DNA from: JABFXX01 sp036489755
GTDB lineage: Bacteria > Myxococcota_A > Polyangia > Haliangiales > Haliangiaceae
Direction of reading: 5' to 3'
Assembly (NCBI GenBank): GCA_036489755.1
Contig: DASXFD010000088.1
Coordinates: 1-64,000 of the forward strand
DNA: 64,000 bases
Position 1 is the first letter of the stretch. Each line of letters starts with the position of its first letter. The position numbers were made by a program, and so were the translations under genes. The notes beneath the pieces are model-generated. The model had not been told where the DNA came from, did not search any database, and worked only from the letters and a program-made list of their open reading frames with translations. This document shows positions 40,980 to 49,317 of the stretch, piece after piece.

Positions 40980-41935
40980 GCTCGCGTCATATCAGCGCCC
41001 GTGCGTCGCGCCAACAAGCATTTCTCCGCGACCGCGACGACGGCATCCCGCGCCGCCGGCGTCACGAGCCGATCGCGCGTCGGACCGCCGAACGCGACAT
41101 CGGCAAGGATGAGCGAGGCTGCGCCGACCAAGCCACCGCCGCGGTGCTCGTCGATTGCCGCCAGCAAGCCATCCACATGCGTGCCGCCGTCCGGCGTGCG
41201 CGACAGGTTGACGAAGCTCTCGATGCTCGTCTCGCCCTGGCCGAAAGCCAGCGCGAGCTCGACGTCGATCGGTCCGCCGGGCGTTTCGATCACCTCGCGC
41301 GTGTGCGCGACGTCACCGACCGCGCAGCCGATGCGCCGCGCGACGCGCCCCGGCAGCCCGACGCCGGTTTGATTTCGGCAGAAATCGAGAGTCGGCAGGA
41401 GATGTGCGAGCTCCTCGAGCCGCTGTTCGAGCAGCTCATGCGGCGGCACGCGGTGCCCGAACAACTGCGGATCCACACGAAACCGGATCGTCGTGCCGCT
41501 CGGCGCCTTTGTCGAGATCTGCGACCACGGCTCGACGAGCTCGCCGCGCTCGAAGACCGCGCGCGCTTCGACGCCGTCGCGCACCGTCGACACGCCGAGC
41601 CGCTCGCTGAGCGCATTGACGACGAACAAGCCGAACCCGCGCAGGCCGAGCCCGACGTGAACGTGCGGGCGATGGCCGTCGAACGTCGGGCGGTCCGACT
41701 GACGCTCGAAGTAGCGAGCCGGCTCCGCAAGACCCGGTCCATCGTCGCGAACGGTGATCGCGACGTCGCTGCCGATCGCGACGTCTACCCGCGAGCATTT
41801 CCCGGCCCAATGCTGATCGATCGCGTTGCCGACGAGCTCGAGGACCATGTGCAGCACGCCCGAGCCATCCTGCGTATCGCCGACGTACATGCCGGGCCGC
41901 GCGCGAACCGAGTCGCGAAAGTCGGCCGGCCTCAT
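40976..41935 (-). CDS. Stand-alone GyrB/ParE-type GHKL ATPase, no TOPRIM domain
   Basis: 319 residues corresponding to the N-terminal ATPase and transducer parts of type II topoisomerase B subunits. RPGMYVGD at 14-20; ATP-site helix LELVGNAIDQ with Glu33, Asn37 and Asp40 in the places of GyrB Glu42, Asn46 and Asp49, but Gln41 instead of Glu50; DDGPG at 64-68; lid HVGLGLRGFGLFVVNALSE at ~93-110. The TOPRIM DNA-cleavage half (EGDSA, DxD) is missing, so it is not a full topoisomerase B subunit. Could be a nucleotide-driven clamp or a paralogue fragment kept for another role. TAAGCT lies 6 nt before ATG 41935. Confidence 0.75.
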   Translation of the reverse strand: MRPADFRDSVRARPGMYVGDTQDGSGVLHMVLELVGNAIDQHWAGKCSRVDVAIGSDVAITVRDDGPGLAEPARYFERQSDRPTFDGHRPHVHVGLGLRGFGLFVVNALSERLGVSTVRDGVEARAVFERGELVEPWSQISTKAPSGTTIRFRVDPQLFGHRVPPHELLEQRLEELAHLLPTLDFCRNQTGVGLPGRVARRIGCAVGDVAHTREVIETPGGPIDVELALAFGQGETSIESFVNLSRTPDGGTHVDGLLAAIDEHRGGGLVGAASLILADVAFGGPTRDRLVTPAARDAVVAVAEKCLLARRTGADMTRA

Positions 41936-41941
41936 CGGTCG

Positions 41942-41947
41942 AGCTTA
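41942..41947 (-). promoter_or_regulatory. -10 box TAAGCT before the GyrB-like gene
   Basis: Minus-strand TAAGCT ends 6 nt before ATG 41935, with no SD. The same hexamer precedes the permease gene at 34143-34148. Confidence 0.45.
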
Positions 41948-41949
41948 GC

Positions 41950-42747
41950 TCAGGGCGTGCAGCCGAGCGCGACCGAGCCGCTCGCGCCGGTCGACAGGGC
42001 CCACTTCGCGATCGCCGTGCCGTCGAACGTCAGCGACAGCGACGCGCCGCCCAGGAACTTGTGCGTGAGCGTGCCGCTCGGGCAGCTCGTGCCGCACCGC
42101 GTGAGGTCGACCGTGTTCGCGCGCTCGGCAGTCGCGACCGGCGAGCTGAAATCCGTCGACCACGTGCCGTCGATCGAGCGGCAGGTCGTGCTCGGATCCC
42201 ACGTGACGGTGTACGCGCCGTTGTGATCGATCGAGTTGCCGAACGGGCCGGTGCCGGTTCCGTTCGCGGTGACCGCCAGCGATTCCATCGTGCCGCTGGT
42301 CGTGAACACGCCATCGGCGGTGAAGTCGAGCGTCGCGCCGTTGACCTCGAGGTCGGTCGAGGTCGCGTGGACATCGATCGCGGCGTTCGCGCCGATCGAG
42401 ATCGTCAGGTCGAGCTCGCCGGTGACATGCACGAGGCCACGCGGACCGCTGCAGTCGTTGTACGTGATGGTGACGTTCGCGCCGTTCTGCGCGACGGTCG
42501 CGCAGTTGCCGACCCATCGCGCCGGAATGTTCGCGGCGATCGTCGCGGAGACGGTCGTGGGATCGGTCGCGGCCATGCCGGCAGGCGATGCGCCATCGAC
42601 GTTGGCGATCAGGATGTCGCTTTCGCTCGACACGGCCTCTTCCGAATCGACGGCGGCCGGCGCGGAGTCTTCACCATCGGACGAGCCGCCCCGCATGCAG
42701 CCGATCAGAGACGAGGTCGAGAGGACGAGGAGAACCAGTTTCTTCAT
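41950..42747 (-). CDS. Hypothetical lipoprotein
   Basis: 265 residues. Lipobox LIGC (MKKLVLLVLSTSSLIGC). An acidic/Ser-rich tether leads into a long beta-rich domain of alternating Thr/Val/Asp (VTITYNDCSGPRGLVHVTG; LEVNGATLDFTADGVFTTSG), with one paired set of Cys near the end (TRCGTSC). No named family. Its stop lies just 14 nt upstream of the GyrB-like gene on the same strand, so co-transcription is likely. Confidence 0.7.
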   Translation of the reverse strand: MKKLVLLVLSTSSLIGCMRGGSSDGEDSAPAAVDSEEAVSSESDILIANVDGASPAGMAATDPTTVSATIAANIPARWVGNCATVAQNGANVTITYNDCSGPRGLVHVTGELDLTISIGANAAIDVHATSTDLEVNGATLDFTADGVFTTSGTMESLAVTANGTGTGPFGNSIDHNGAYTVTWDPSTTCRSIDGTWSTDFSSPVATAERANTVDLTRCGTSCPSGTLTHKFLGGASLSLTFDGTAIAKWALSTGASGSVALGCTP

Positions 42748-42844
42748 GCCCCTAGCTTCAGCAAACCCGATGCCGCGCTAACTACGCGACTCGCCGTCGC
42801 GCACGGTACGCCCACATCCCGCCGCACACCGAGCACCGGTACGT

Positions 42845-43195
42845 CTAGGTTCCGTCGACGAGCTCGATGCGATTGCCGAACGGGTCGTGCGTGTGACCTC
42901 GACGTACACCAGGCTGATCGTGCGCCTCGGTGAACTCGAATCCGGCCGCGACGAGCCTCGCCTCGATCGCGCTCAGATCGTCGACGACGAGCGCCGGATG
43001 GGCCTTCGCCGACGGCCGCATGTCGGGCTCGATGCCGAGGTGAATGCCCTCGGCGAACCACATGCCGCCTCGCGCGCGCATCGCCTCCGGCTTCGGGATC
43101 TCGTGGAAACCGAGCAGGTTGATGTAGAACACGCGCGCTTGCGGCTCGCCGCCCGGCGGAATCGCGAGCTGCACGTGGTCGATCCGGAGAATCAC
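42845..43195 (-). CDS. VOC-superfamily (glyoxalase/dioxygenase-like) protein
   Basis: 116 residues from GTG 43195. Single VOC fold with the metal-binding pattern expected of a glyoxalase-type protein: DHVQLAI at the start, HLGIEP mid-protein and DPFGNRIELV at the end. Its GTG overlaps the stop of the enoyl-CoA hydratase gene (GTGA), so the two are translationally coupled. Substrate unknown. Confidence 0.82.
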   Translation of the reverse strand: MILRIDHVQLAIPPGGEPQARVFYINLLGFHEIPKPEAMRARGGMWFAEGIHLGIEPDMRPSAKAHPALVVDDLSAIEARLVAAGFEFTEAHDQPGVRRGHTHDPFGNRIELVDGT

Positions 43196-43950
43196 GAGCG
43201 CCTCCACACCGGCGAGCGCTTGCCCAGGAATGCCGCGATGCCTTCTTTCGCGTCGTCGGTGGCGAGCACGCGGCCGAGCTCGCCTTGCAGAAAGCGCAGC
43301 TGCGGCTCGAGCTCCATGTCTTGCGATCGATAGAACGCGCGCAGGCCGAGCTGCATCACGACCGGGCTGCGCTGCGCCAGCCCGATCGCGAGCGCCATCG
43401 TGCTCGCCTCGAGCTCGGCGGCCGGCACGACGCGCGTGACGAGCCCGCACGCGAGCGCCTCGGCCGCCGACAGCTTCGCGCCGGTGAGCATCATCTCGAG
43501 CACGCGCTTGCGGCCCACCGAGCGCGTGAGCTCCGCGGTGATCATCATCGGCCACAGCCCGACCGCGATCTCCGTCGTGCCGAAGGTCGCGGTGTCGGCG
43601 GCGACGACGAGATCGCACGCGACCATGAGGCCCAGGCCGCCGGCGAGCGCCGGCCCGTTCACCATCGCGATGATCGGCTTGCCGAGCTCGTGCATTGCAA
43701 CGAGCAGCTCGACGAGCGTCGCCGGTGGATGCGCGCCGGCTGCCGCCTGCATGCCGGCGAGATCGCCGCCGGCGGAGAACACGGTGCCCGCGCCGGTCAG
43801 CACGATCACGTCCGCGCGGATCGCGCGCAGGGCCGCGACCAGCTCGCCGCACATCGCGGGGCTGATCGGGTTGCGCTTGTCCGGAAGGTTCAGCGTGATG
43901 CGCGCGACCGGCCCGGAGTCGTCGACGGTGATCGTCGCGTAATCGGCCAT
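43192..43950 (-). CDS. Enoyl-CoA hydratase/isomerase (crotonase family)
   Basis: 252 residues. Crotonase fold with oxyanion-hole segments FSAGGDLAGMQ and GPALAGGLGLMVACDLVVAA; the second catalytic Glu position is in TTEIAVGLWP. Catalyses syn hydration of 2-enoyl-CoA or a related isomerisation in fatty-acid or aromatic degradation. The exact substrate is undetermined. GATACT lies 6 nt before ATG 43950, consistent with its own leaderless promoter. Confidence 0.88.
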   Translation of the reverse strand: MADYATITVDDSGPVARITLNLPDKRNPISPAMCGELVAALRAIRADVIVLTGAGTVFSAGGDLAGMQAAAGAHPPATLVELLVAMHELGKPIIAMVNGPALAGGLGLMVACDLVVAADTATFGTTEIAVGLWPMMITAELTRSVGRKRVLEMMLTGAKLSAAEALACGLVTRVVPAAELEASTMALAIGLAQRSPVVMQLGLRAFYRSQDMELEPQLRFLQGELGRVLATDDAKEGIAAFLGKRSPVWRRS

Positions 43951-43956
43951 GCGTGC

Positions 43957-43962
43957 AGTATC
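43957..43962 (-). promoter_or_regulatory. -10 box GATACT before the enoyl-CoA hydratase gene
   Basis: Minus-strand GATACT ends 6 nt before ATG 43950 without an SD. Confidence 0.42.
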
Positions 43963-43998
43963 CTGCAACTCGCGATCACCGGCACGTGTCTGCCTGCC

Positions 43999-44394
43999 AT
44001 GAAGACAAAGATCGTGCTCGTGATGCTCGGCGGTGTCGTCGCGTGGCTGGCCTACACGCGCCTGTCGTCTCGTCATCCAGTTCAGCAGCAGCAGCCGCCG
44101 CCGCCGCCCTCGATCCGCGCCGCGATGCACGGGATCATCCAGCAGGTCCAGGCCTGTTACGAGCACGACGCGAATGTGCCCGCGGAGCTCGCCATCACCG
44201 CGACGCTCGACGTCTCGCGCGACGCCGACCTCGGCACGCGCGTCGATGCGGCGGTTCATACCGACGACGGCTCGCCGCTGTCGCACGAGTTCGCCAGCTG
44301 CATGCGCGCGACCCTCGAGACGCTCGCGCTACCGGCGCCGGAGCACGCGTTCCACGTGACGTATCCGTTCGAGTTCCGCCGCGCCGGCATGTAG
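43999..44394 (+). CDS. Short membrane-anchored protein with AgmX/PglI-like C-terminus
   Basis: 131 residues: one N-terminal transmembrane helix (IVLVMLGGVVAWLAYTRL), a Gln/Pro spacer, and a C-terminal domain of ~80 residues with Cys in QACYEHD and FASCMRATLETL that resembles the domain in the 795-1736 protein. A TonB-like energy-transducing or scaffold role in the periplasm is plausible. Divergent from the hydratase gene. Confidence 0.65.
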   Translation: MKTKIVLVMLGGVVAWLAYTRLSSRHPVQQQQPPPPPSIRAAMHGIIQQVQACYEHDANVPAELAITATLDVSRDADLGTRVDAAVHTDDGSPLSHEFASCMRATLETLALPAPEHAFHVTYPFEFRRAGM

Positions 44395-44400
44395 CGGTGT

Positions 44401-44406
44401 TACGAT
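44401..44406 (+). promoter_or_regulatory. -10 box TACGAT before the 44414 gene
   Basis: TACGAT ends 7 nt before ATG 44414, immediately after the preceding stop. No SD. Confidence 0.42.
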
Positions 44407-44413
44407 CGTCGCG

Positions 44414-45337
44414 ATGCGACGCGGCCTGGGTCTCGCGGTGCTGCTGTGCACCGGCACGGCCGCGGCCGACACCAACGATCTCGTGTTGTCGAAGCTCGGC
44501 ACGATGGCGCCCGGCGGCACCTACGTCGGCGACGCCGTCGCGTTTCGATCGTTCGCATCGCAGCTCGGCGTCGTGCTCGCGCCGCATCTGTTGTCGCCCG
44601 CCGACACGAACGGGTTCTCCGGCTTCCAGCTCACCGTCGATTACTCCAACACGTCGATCGATCAGAGCGCCGCGTACTGGCGCGCGATCGAAGGGCCGGC
44701 GCCGTCGTCGATGAGTACGGTCGGCTTCTTCGCGCGCAAGGGGCTGTGGTTTCCGGTGCCGTCGTTCGAGATCGGCGCCGGCGCCGTGCACCTGGTCGAC
44801 TCGCAGATCTGGGCGGCGCAGCTCTACGCGAAGGTCGCGCTCCACGAAGGCTACGACGGCCTGCCGCTGCCGAGCCTCGCGGTGCGCGGCGCCGTGTCGC
44901 GATTGATGGATCAACGGCAGATCGATCTGACCGTCGCGTCGGTCGACGTCTCGGTGTCCAAGCACATCGGGATCGCCGGCACGTGGAACCTCGATCCTTA
45001 CGCCGGCTGGGACATCTTGATGATCGTGCCGCGCTCGCAGGTGATCGATCCGACGCCGAACCTCGATCCGCTGCAGATGCCGAGCGCGAGCCAGAACAAC
45101 TTCACGTTCCTCGACCAGTCGAACATCTATCGCAACAAGTTGTTCCTCGGCGCGCGGCTCAAGTACGACATCCTCGAGATCACGCTCGAAGGTGCGATCA
45201 CGCTCGCCGGCTCGTCGGTCGACGACCGCGGCGCGGCCACCTCGTGCGCGCCGATGACGACCACGACGGCCTGCAACGCGATGGACACCGCGGCGTCCCA
45301 GCGCACGCTCGCGCTGAACGCCGGCTTCGAGTTCTGA
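44414..45337 (+). CDS. Outer-membrane beta-barrel-like protein
   Basis: 307 residues. Signal peptide (MRRGLGLAVLLCTGTAAA, cleavage near DTND) and a sequence with alternating hydrophobic residues and a C-terminal Phe (ALNAGFEF), typical of outer-membrane barrels that are recognised by BamA through a terminal aromatic residue. Several GxxY/LW strand-like segments support a barrel. No pore family is recognised. Confidence 0.72.
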   Translation: MRRGLGLAVLLCTGTAAADTNDLVLSKLGTMAPGGTYVGDAVAFRSFASQLGVVLAPHLLSPADTNGFSGFQLTVDYSNTSIDQSAAYWRAIEGPAPSSMSTVGFFARKGLWFPVPSFEIGAGAVHLVDSQIWAAQLYAKVALHEGYDGLPLPSLAVRGAVSRLMDQRQIDLTVASVDVSVSKHIGIAGTWNLDPYAGWDILMIVPRSQVIDPTPNLDPLQMPSASQNNFTFLDQSNIYRNKLFLGARLKYDILEITLEGAITLAGSSVDDRGAATSCAPMTTTTACNAMDTAASQRTLALNAGFEF

Positions 45338-45384
45338 CACGCGCGCGCAATACAACTTCACGCGGCGCGACCCACATTGTGCGC

Positions 45385-45663
45385 ATGAAGCTCGCAATGC
45401 TTGCCGTCCTCGGCGCGCTGCTCGGCGGATGCGCGTGTGGGCCCGCGACCGGCGCCGTGCCCTGCTATCCCGACGGCGTTTATCGGCCGTCGGCCGCCGT
45501 CGTCGACGTCGACGGCCAGTCGTACGTGGATCACGGCGTGTACTACGGCCCGGCGCCCGACGACACGGTCATCCCACAAGACGATCCGCCGGTCGGCCAG
45601 CTCCGTCCGTCACATGCGTTGACGCAGTCGCAAAGCATCTACACGAAGCCCGACGCACGGTGA
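45385..45663 (+). CDS. Small lipoprotein
   Basis: 92 residues. Lipobox LGGC (MKLAMLAVLGALLGGC). The mature part is Pro/Tyr/Asp-rich (YPDGVYRPSAAVVDVDG; VDHGVYYGPAPDD) with no recognised domain. It is followed 4 nt later by another small lipoprotein. Confidence 0.68.
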   Translation: MKLAMLAVLGALLGGCACGPATGAVPCYPDGVYRPSAAVVDVDGQSYVDHGVYYGPAPDDTVIPQDDPPVGQLRPSHALTQSQSIYTKPDAR

Positions 45664-45667
45664 TGTC

Positions 45668-46054
45668 ATGACGAAGCTCGCAATCCTCGCGGTCCTGGCC
45701 GCAACCCTCGTCGGCGCCTGCGTGCCGCAACCCTACTACCACGGTGGCTACGGCTACCATCACGCCTACTATCACCACCGCGGCTACTGGCGCCGCGGCT
45801 ACTGGAACAACGGCGCCTGGACCGATAGCTACATCTATGTGAACCCGGATGGCGCGCTGCCGGCCGGCGTGACGGTTCCGCAGACCGACGCCAACGGCAA
45901 CCCCATCGCGCCGGGCTACATCGCGCCGGGCTACGTCGCGCCGGGCTATGTCGCGCCGAACACGACGGGCGGCGTCGCCGTGCAGCCGCTCACCGCGCCG
46001 GGCGTCACGCCGCCGATCACGCAGCCGAACACGGCGTCGGGGGTCGCGCCTTAG
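45668..46054 (+). CDS. Small His/Tyr/Gly-rich lipoprotein
   Basis: 128 residues. Lipobox VGAC, then a His/Tyr-rich patch (PYYHGGYGYHHAYYHHRGYW) suited to metal binding, then a Pro-rich tail with a six-residue repeat (APGYIAPGYVAPGYVAP). Small His/Tyr-rich envelope lipoproteins often bind metals, but no function can be asserted. Its start is 4 nt after the previous stop; its end is convergent with the transglycosylase gene and overlaps it by 4 nt. Confidence 0.68.
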   Translation: MTKLAILAVLAATLVGACVPQPYYHGGYGYHHAYYHHRGYWRRGYWNNGAWTDSYIYVNPDGALPAGVTVPQTDANGNPIAPGYIAPGYVAPGYVAPNTTGGVAVQPLTAPGVTPPITQPNTASGVAP

Positions 46055-48066
46055 TCCGGGCGCGTGACCGGGCCGGTCGCCGGCTCTTGCGCGCGCTGCG
46101 GCATCTGCTTGCCGCGCCGGGCGCGCGGCGTCTTGTGCCATTGCTCGTCGGCGCGCTTGCTGCGCGACGGATCCGCGACCTCGTACACGACGATCTTTTG
46201 GCCGGCCTCGAGCACGGTGTCGTACGAGATCTGATTGATCCGCGCGAGATCGTGCGAGCCCATGCCGAATCGCTTCGCGACGTCGGAGAGCTTTTCCTTG
46301 CCGGTCGCGACGTACTCGCTGCGCACGCGGCCCGCGCGCTGCTCGGCGAGATCGAGGTGCTCTTGCGAACCGCGCGTGACGACCACGAGGTCCGCCGGAT
46401 CGAGCAGCGCGACGTGATGCTTGTCGGGATCGAAGCCCGGCTTGACCCAGGCGGCGAGGATCATCTTCGGATGCAGCTTGCCGGCGTCGTCGAGCCCGTT
46501 CCACGCGAGCAGATCCGCGGGATCGACCACGAGCGCGTCGGCGACACTGTCGATCGAGTCGCCGGCGACCACGCGATAGAACACGCGCGTGCGATTCGGC
46601 ACGGTCGCATCTTTGTCGGGCAGCGCGACGATCAACTGCTCGCCGTCCTTGGCGTCGACCCCAGAGCCGAGCAGCTTCGCCTTCGCCTTGGCCTTGTTCT
46701 TCGCGCGATCGGCTTCGGAGATCCGCGGCACGACGAGCAGCGTGCCGCCATCGAGGTCGTCGTGGTCGTGGTCGACGGCGTTGAGCTTCTTCAGCTGCGA
46801 GACCGTCATGCCGAACGTGGTCGCGACATCTTCGAGTCGCTCGCCGTGCGCGAGGACGTACGCGTCGTAGCCGCCCCAGTCGCTCTGCAGATCGGCGAGC
46901 CGCTTCGCGAAGTCGGCCTTGTCGCCGACGGGCACGCGCACGACGTAGCCGGCCTCGCCGGGTGGCGTGCGACCGGCGCGCAGTTGCGGGTTCAGCCGCT
47001 TGATGTCGGCCTCGCTCGCGCCGGCTGCGCGCGCGATCACCGAGAACGAGACCGATGCCGGCACGGTCACCTCGTCGAAGACCTCGGGCGCCGTTTCCTT
47101 GATCGTGTCGTAGCCGAACGCGGCGCGGTTGTGCCCGACGATCGCCGCGGCGAGCACTTTCGGCGTGTACAAGCAGGTCTCCCACGGCAGCCCGTCCTCG
47201 TACTCGCACAGCTTGTAAAAGTCGTTCGTGTTGTAGCGCGCGATCGAATGCAGCACGGCGCCGTAACCGGCGTTGAATGCGGCGAGCGCGATCTGCCAAT
47301 CGCCGAAGCGCTGCTGCAGATCGTGCCAGTAGTCCATCATCGCGATCGTCGCGCGCAGCGGATCCTTGCGCTCGTCGACCCAGTGATCGATGCGCAGGCC
47401 GTAGATGTGGCCGTTGTCGCGCATGAACTGCCACAGGCCGAGCGCGCCCGCGTACGACGTGTCGTCGGGATCGTAGCCGGACTCGATCATCGCGTCGTAC
47501 AGCAGATCGACCGGCAGGTGCGCTGCGCGCAGGTGCGAGACAATCAGCTCGCGATAGCGGCCCTGCGCTTCGAGCCAGCTCTTCATGATCGAGCGGCCGC
47601 GCGGATCATCCTTGTAGAACATCAAGTAGTCGACGAGCCGCTGCGTCCACACGACCGGCAGATCGGGCATCTCGAGCTTGTCGAGCCACGGCTGATCGGG
47701 ACGCAGCTCGCTCGGCTTGTGCACGCGCTTGGCCGGCGTCGGCTCGAGCCGGCTCTGCGGCGGCGTGCGCTCGTCGATCCACGGGCTCGTGCCGGGCTTC
47801 GGAAAATTCTCGAGCTCGAACTCGCGCAAGAGATCGCGCGGCTTGCCGCACGTCTCGTCGGCGTTGCAGCCGCGGATCGCACGACGCTGCTCGAGATCCT
47901 GAGGCAGCGTCGGTTCCGCTGGAGGGACCGGCGGGGCAACCTGCACGCCTGCGTGGATCGGCGCATCGGCTGCAGGCGTCGCGCTGACCGTCCGAACGAC
48001 CGGATCGGCGTACGAGGCGTGCGCGGCGCCGAAGCTCGCCACGAGCACGAGTCCAAGTAGCCGCAT
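46051..48066 (-). CDS. Membrane-bound lytic murein transglycosylase (MltD-like) with LysM domains
   Basis: 671 residues. Signal peptide at the N-terminus; then a linker and a lytic-transglycosylase domain (residues ~165-300) with catalytic Glu in AMIESGYDP near residue 192, GALGLWQFM and AAFNAGYGAV. Four LysM-like segments follow (for example GERLEDVATTFGMTVSQLKKLN near residue 415, GDSIDSVADALVVDPADLLAWN near 510, KEKLSDVAKRFGMGSHDLARIN near 595) which bind peptidoglycan. The architecture is that of MltD, cleaving glycan strands with 1,6-anhydro-MurNAc formation. TATCTT lies 7 nt before ATG 48066, with TTGGTG upstream. Confidence 0.88.
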   Translation of the reverse strand: MRLLGLVLVASFGAAHASYADPVVRTVSATPAADAPIHAGVQVAPPVPPAEPTLPQDLEQRRAIRGCNADETCGKPRDLLREFELENFPKPGTSPWIDERTPPQSRLEPTPAKRVHKPSELRPDQPWLDKLEMPDLPVVWTQRLVDYLMFYKDDPRGRSIMKSWLEAQGRYRELIVSHLRAAHLPVDLLYDAMIESGYDPDDTSYAGALGLWQFMRDNGHIYGLRIDHWVDERKDPLRATIAMMDYWHDLQQRFGDWQIALAAFNAGYGAVLHSIARYNTNDFYKLCEYEDGLPWETCLYTPKVLAAAIVGHNRAAFGYDTIKETAPEVFDEVTVPASVSFSVIARAAGASEADIKRLNPQLRAGRTPPGEAGYVVRVPVGDKADFAKRLADLQSDWGGYDAYVLAHGERLEDVATTFGMTVSQLKKLNAVDHDHDDLDGGTLLVVPRISEADRAKNKAKAKAKLLGSGVDAKDGEQLIVALPDKDATVPNRTRVFYRVVAGDSIDSVADALVVDPADLLAWNGLDDAGKLHPKMILAAWVKPGFDPDKHHVALLDPADLVVVTRGSQEHLDLAEQRAGRVRSEYVATGKEKLSDVAKRFGMGSHDLARINQISYDTVLEAGQKIVVYEVADPSRSKRADEQWHKTPRARRGKQMPQRAQEPATGPVTRPD

Positions 48067-48073
48067 GACCCGG

Positions 48074-48103
48074 AAGATAGTGGCCGGCTGCTTCTTTCAC
48101 CAA
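48074..48103 (-). promoter_or_regulatory. Promoter TTGGTG-18-TATCTT before the MltD-like gene
   Basis: Minus-strand -35 TTGGTG (48098-48103), 18-bp spacer, -10 TATCTT (48074-48079), and 7 nt to ATG 48066. No SD. Reasonable spacing makes this one of the better promoters. Confidence 0.5.
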
Positions 48104-48157
48104 GTTTTCAGGCTGTTTTTCAGCCGGGTCGGCAAAGGATGCTACATTCGCAGAACC

Positions 48158-48164
48158 AAGGAGG
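48158..48164 (+). promoter_or_regulatory. Strong ribosome binding site AAGGAGG for tatA
   Basis: AAGGAGG, 5 nt before ATG 48170. It fixes the tatA start and contrasts with the many SD-less starts in the window. Confidence 0.75.
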
Positions 48165-48169
48165 CTGTC

Positions 48170-48448
48170 ATGCCCGGCATGGGCGAGCTCATCGTCATCC
48201 TATTGATCGTCCTCGTCGTCTTCGGCGCCAACAAGCTGCCCGGAATCGGTGACGCGCTCGGTCGCTCGATCAAGAATTTCAAGAAAGCCTCCGCTGTCGA
48301 CGGCCAAGACGACGACGAGAAGGACGTAAAAGCGGCCCCCAAACAGGTCGCTGCGAAGACTCCGTCGCAAATCGAAGAAGGCGCAGCCGACGACGATGGC
48401 GAGTGGGAAGAGGTCGTCGTCCGCCGCAAGAAGAAGGTCCAGTCGTAG
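48170..48448 (+). CDS. tatA: Sec-independent protein translocase TatA
   Basis: 92 residues. Pore-forming subunit of the twin-arginine translocase that exports folded proteins. N-terminal transmembrane helix MGELIVILLIVLVVFGANKL, the FG-x-x-K-LP hinge and amphipathic helix (GDALGRSIKNFKKAS), then an acidic/Lys tail. TatB would be longer and TatE is not distinguishable, so TatA is the default. The start is fixed by a strong SD. tatB and tatC are not in the window. Confidence 0.9.
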   Translation: MPGMGELIVILLIVLVVFGANKLPGIGDALGRSIKNFKKASAVDGQDDDEKDVKAAPKQVAAKTPSQIEEGAADDDGEWEEVVVRRKKKVQS

Positions 48449-48460
48449 GACATTGTTCGG

Positions 48461-48483
48461 CCGGCTGCGTTTCGCTCCGCCGG
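48461..48483. terminator. Hairpin between convergent tatA and helical-repeat gene
   Basis: CCGGC (48461-48465) pairs with GCCGG (48479-48483) around an inner GCG-TTT-CGC stem. It lies between the two convergent stops (48448 and 48489) and could serve both directions; no T-tract. Confidence 0.35.
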
Positions 48484-48488
48484 GGGGC

Positions 48489-49250
48489 TCAGGCCCGCGG
48501 CCGCGATGCGAGATCCGCGAGCAACTCGCTCGCGTGACGCCGCAGCGGCTCCGGCAGCGATGCATCGGCCGCGAGCTCGGCGAGCTCGGGCGAACGCAGC
48601 GTCGTCGCGATGCGAATCGCGTCGGCGAGCGGCGTCGACGGGTTCAACACGAGCGCGCGCTTGACGGCGTGACGCACCGACCATCGCGTGTGACACGCGA
48701 TGAGCCCGAGCGACTCGGGAACCGCCGGTCGCGCCGCGGCCATCCGCACGATGTCCTGCTCGGTGACGTGCGGGTTGTCGAGCAGGATCGCGACGACCTG
48801 CGGGTGCGGATCGCGCACGAGCAACGTGAGCTTGTCGCGGCGATGCGTGCGCGCGAGCGACTTGCGCTCGCCGAGCGTCAGTGGTCGATCGGTCGGACGC
48901 AACGGCCGCTCCGGCCCGAGCTGCTTGGTCAGCGTCGGCGACAGCGTGTTCTTCGGCGACGCGAGCAGGAACAGCCGCGCGATCGCGGGCAGGTTCTGCT
49001 CGATCGCGGCCTGGTAGAGCCGCTGCCGCACGCGGTACGGCAACGCGGGGTCGGCGACCGCGTGGGTGAGCGTCTCGAGCATCTCGACCGCGTCCGCGTC
49101 ATCCACGACGTGCGCGCGCGCCACGATCGACCCGAGCGCCAGCACCCAGCTCGCCGGCTCGCCTTCCGCGAGCGCGTCGACCAGCGCGAGCGTCCTGATG
49201 CGGACATCGCGGATGGCACGCATCCTCGCGATGATCCCGTCGGGGCCCAC
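48489..49250 (-). CDS. HEAT/ARM-like helical repeat protein
   Basis: About 253 residues of alpha-helical repeats, best seen as LVRDPHPQVVAILLDNPHVTEQDIVRMAAARPAVPESL and VLNPSTPLADAIRIATTLRSPELAEL, patterns like those of HEAT/ARM and DUF2336-type proteins in myxobacteria. A scaffold or protein-interaction role is likely; no enzymatic motif. GTG 49250 versus ATG 49223 is uncertain; I use the longer form because the N-terminal helix is continuous. Divergent from the PHA regulator gene. Confidence 0.6.
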   Translation of the reverse strand: MGPDGIIARMRAIRDVRIRTLALVDALAEGEPASWVLALGSIVARAHVVDDADAVEMLETLTHAVADPALPYRVRQRLYQAAIEQNLPAIARLFLLASPKNTLSPTLTKQLGPERPLRPTDRPLTLGERKSLARTHRRDKLTLLVRDPHPQVVAILLDNPHVTEQDIVRMAAARPAVPESLGLIACHTRWSVRHAVKRALVLNPSTPLADAIRIATTLRSPELAELAADASLPEPLRRHASELLADLASRPRA

Positions 49251-49317
49251 ACGATGAGTGTGACACGTTGAGGCGTTGGCGCGGTGCGTGATAACGTTGG
49301 AATCACTCGGAGAAGCC

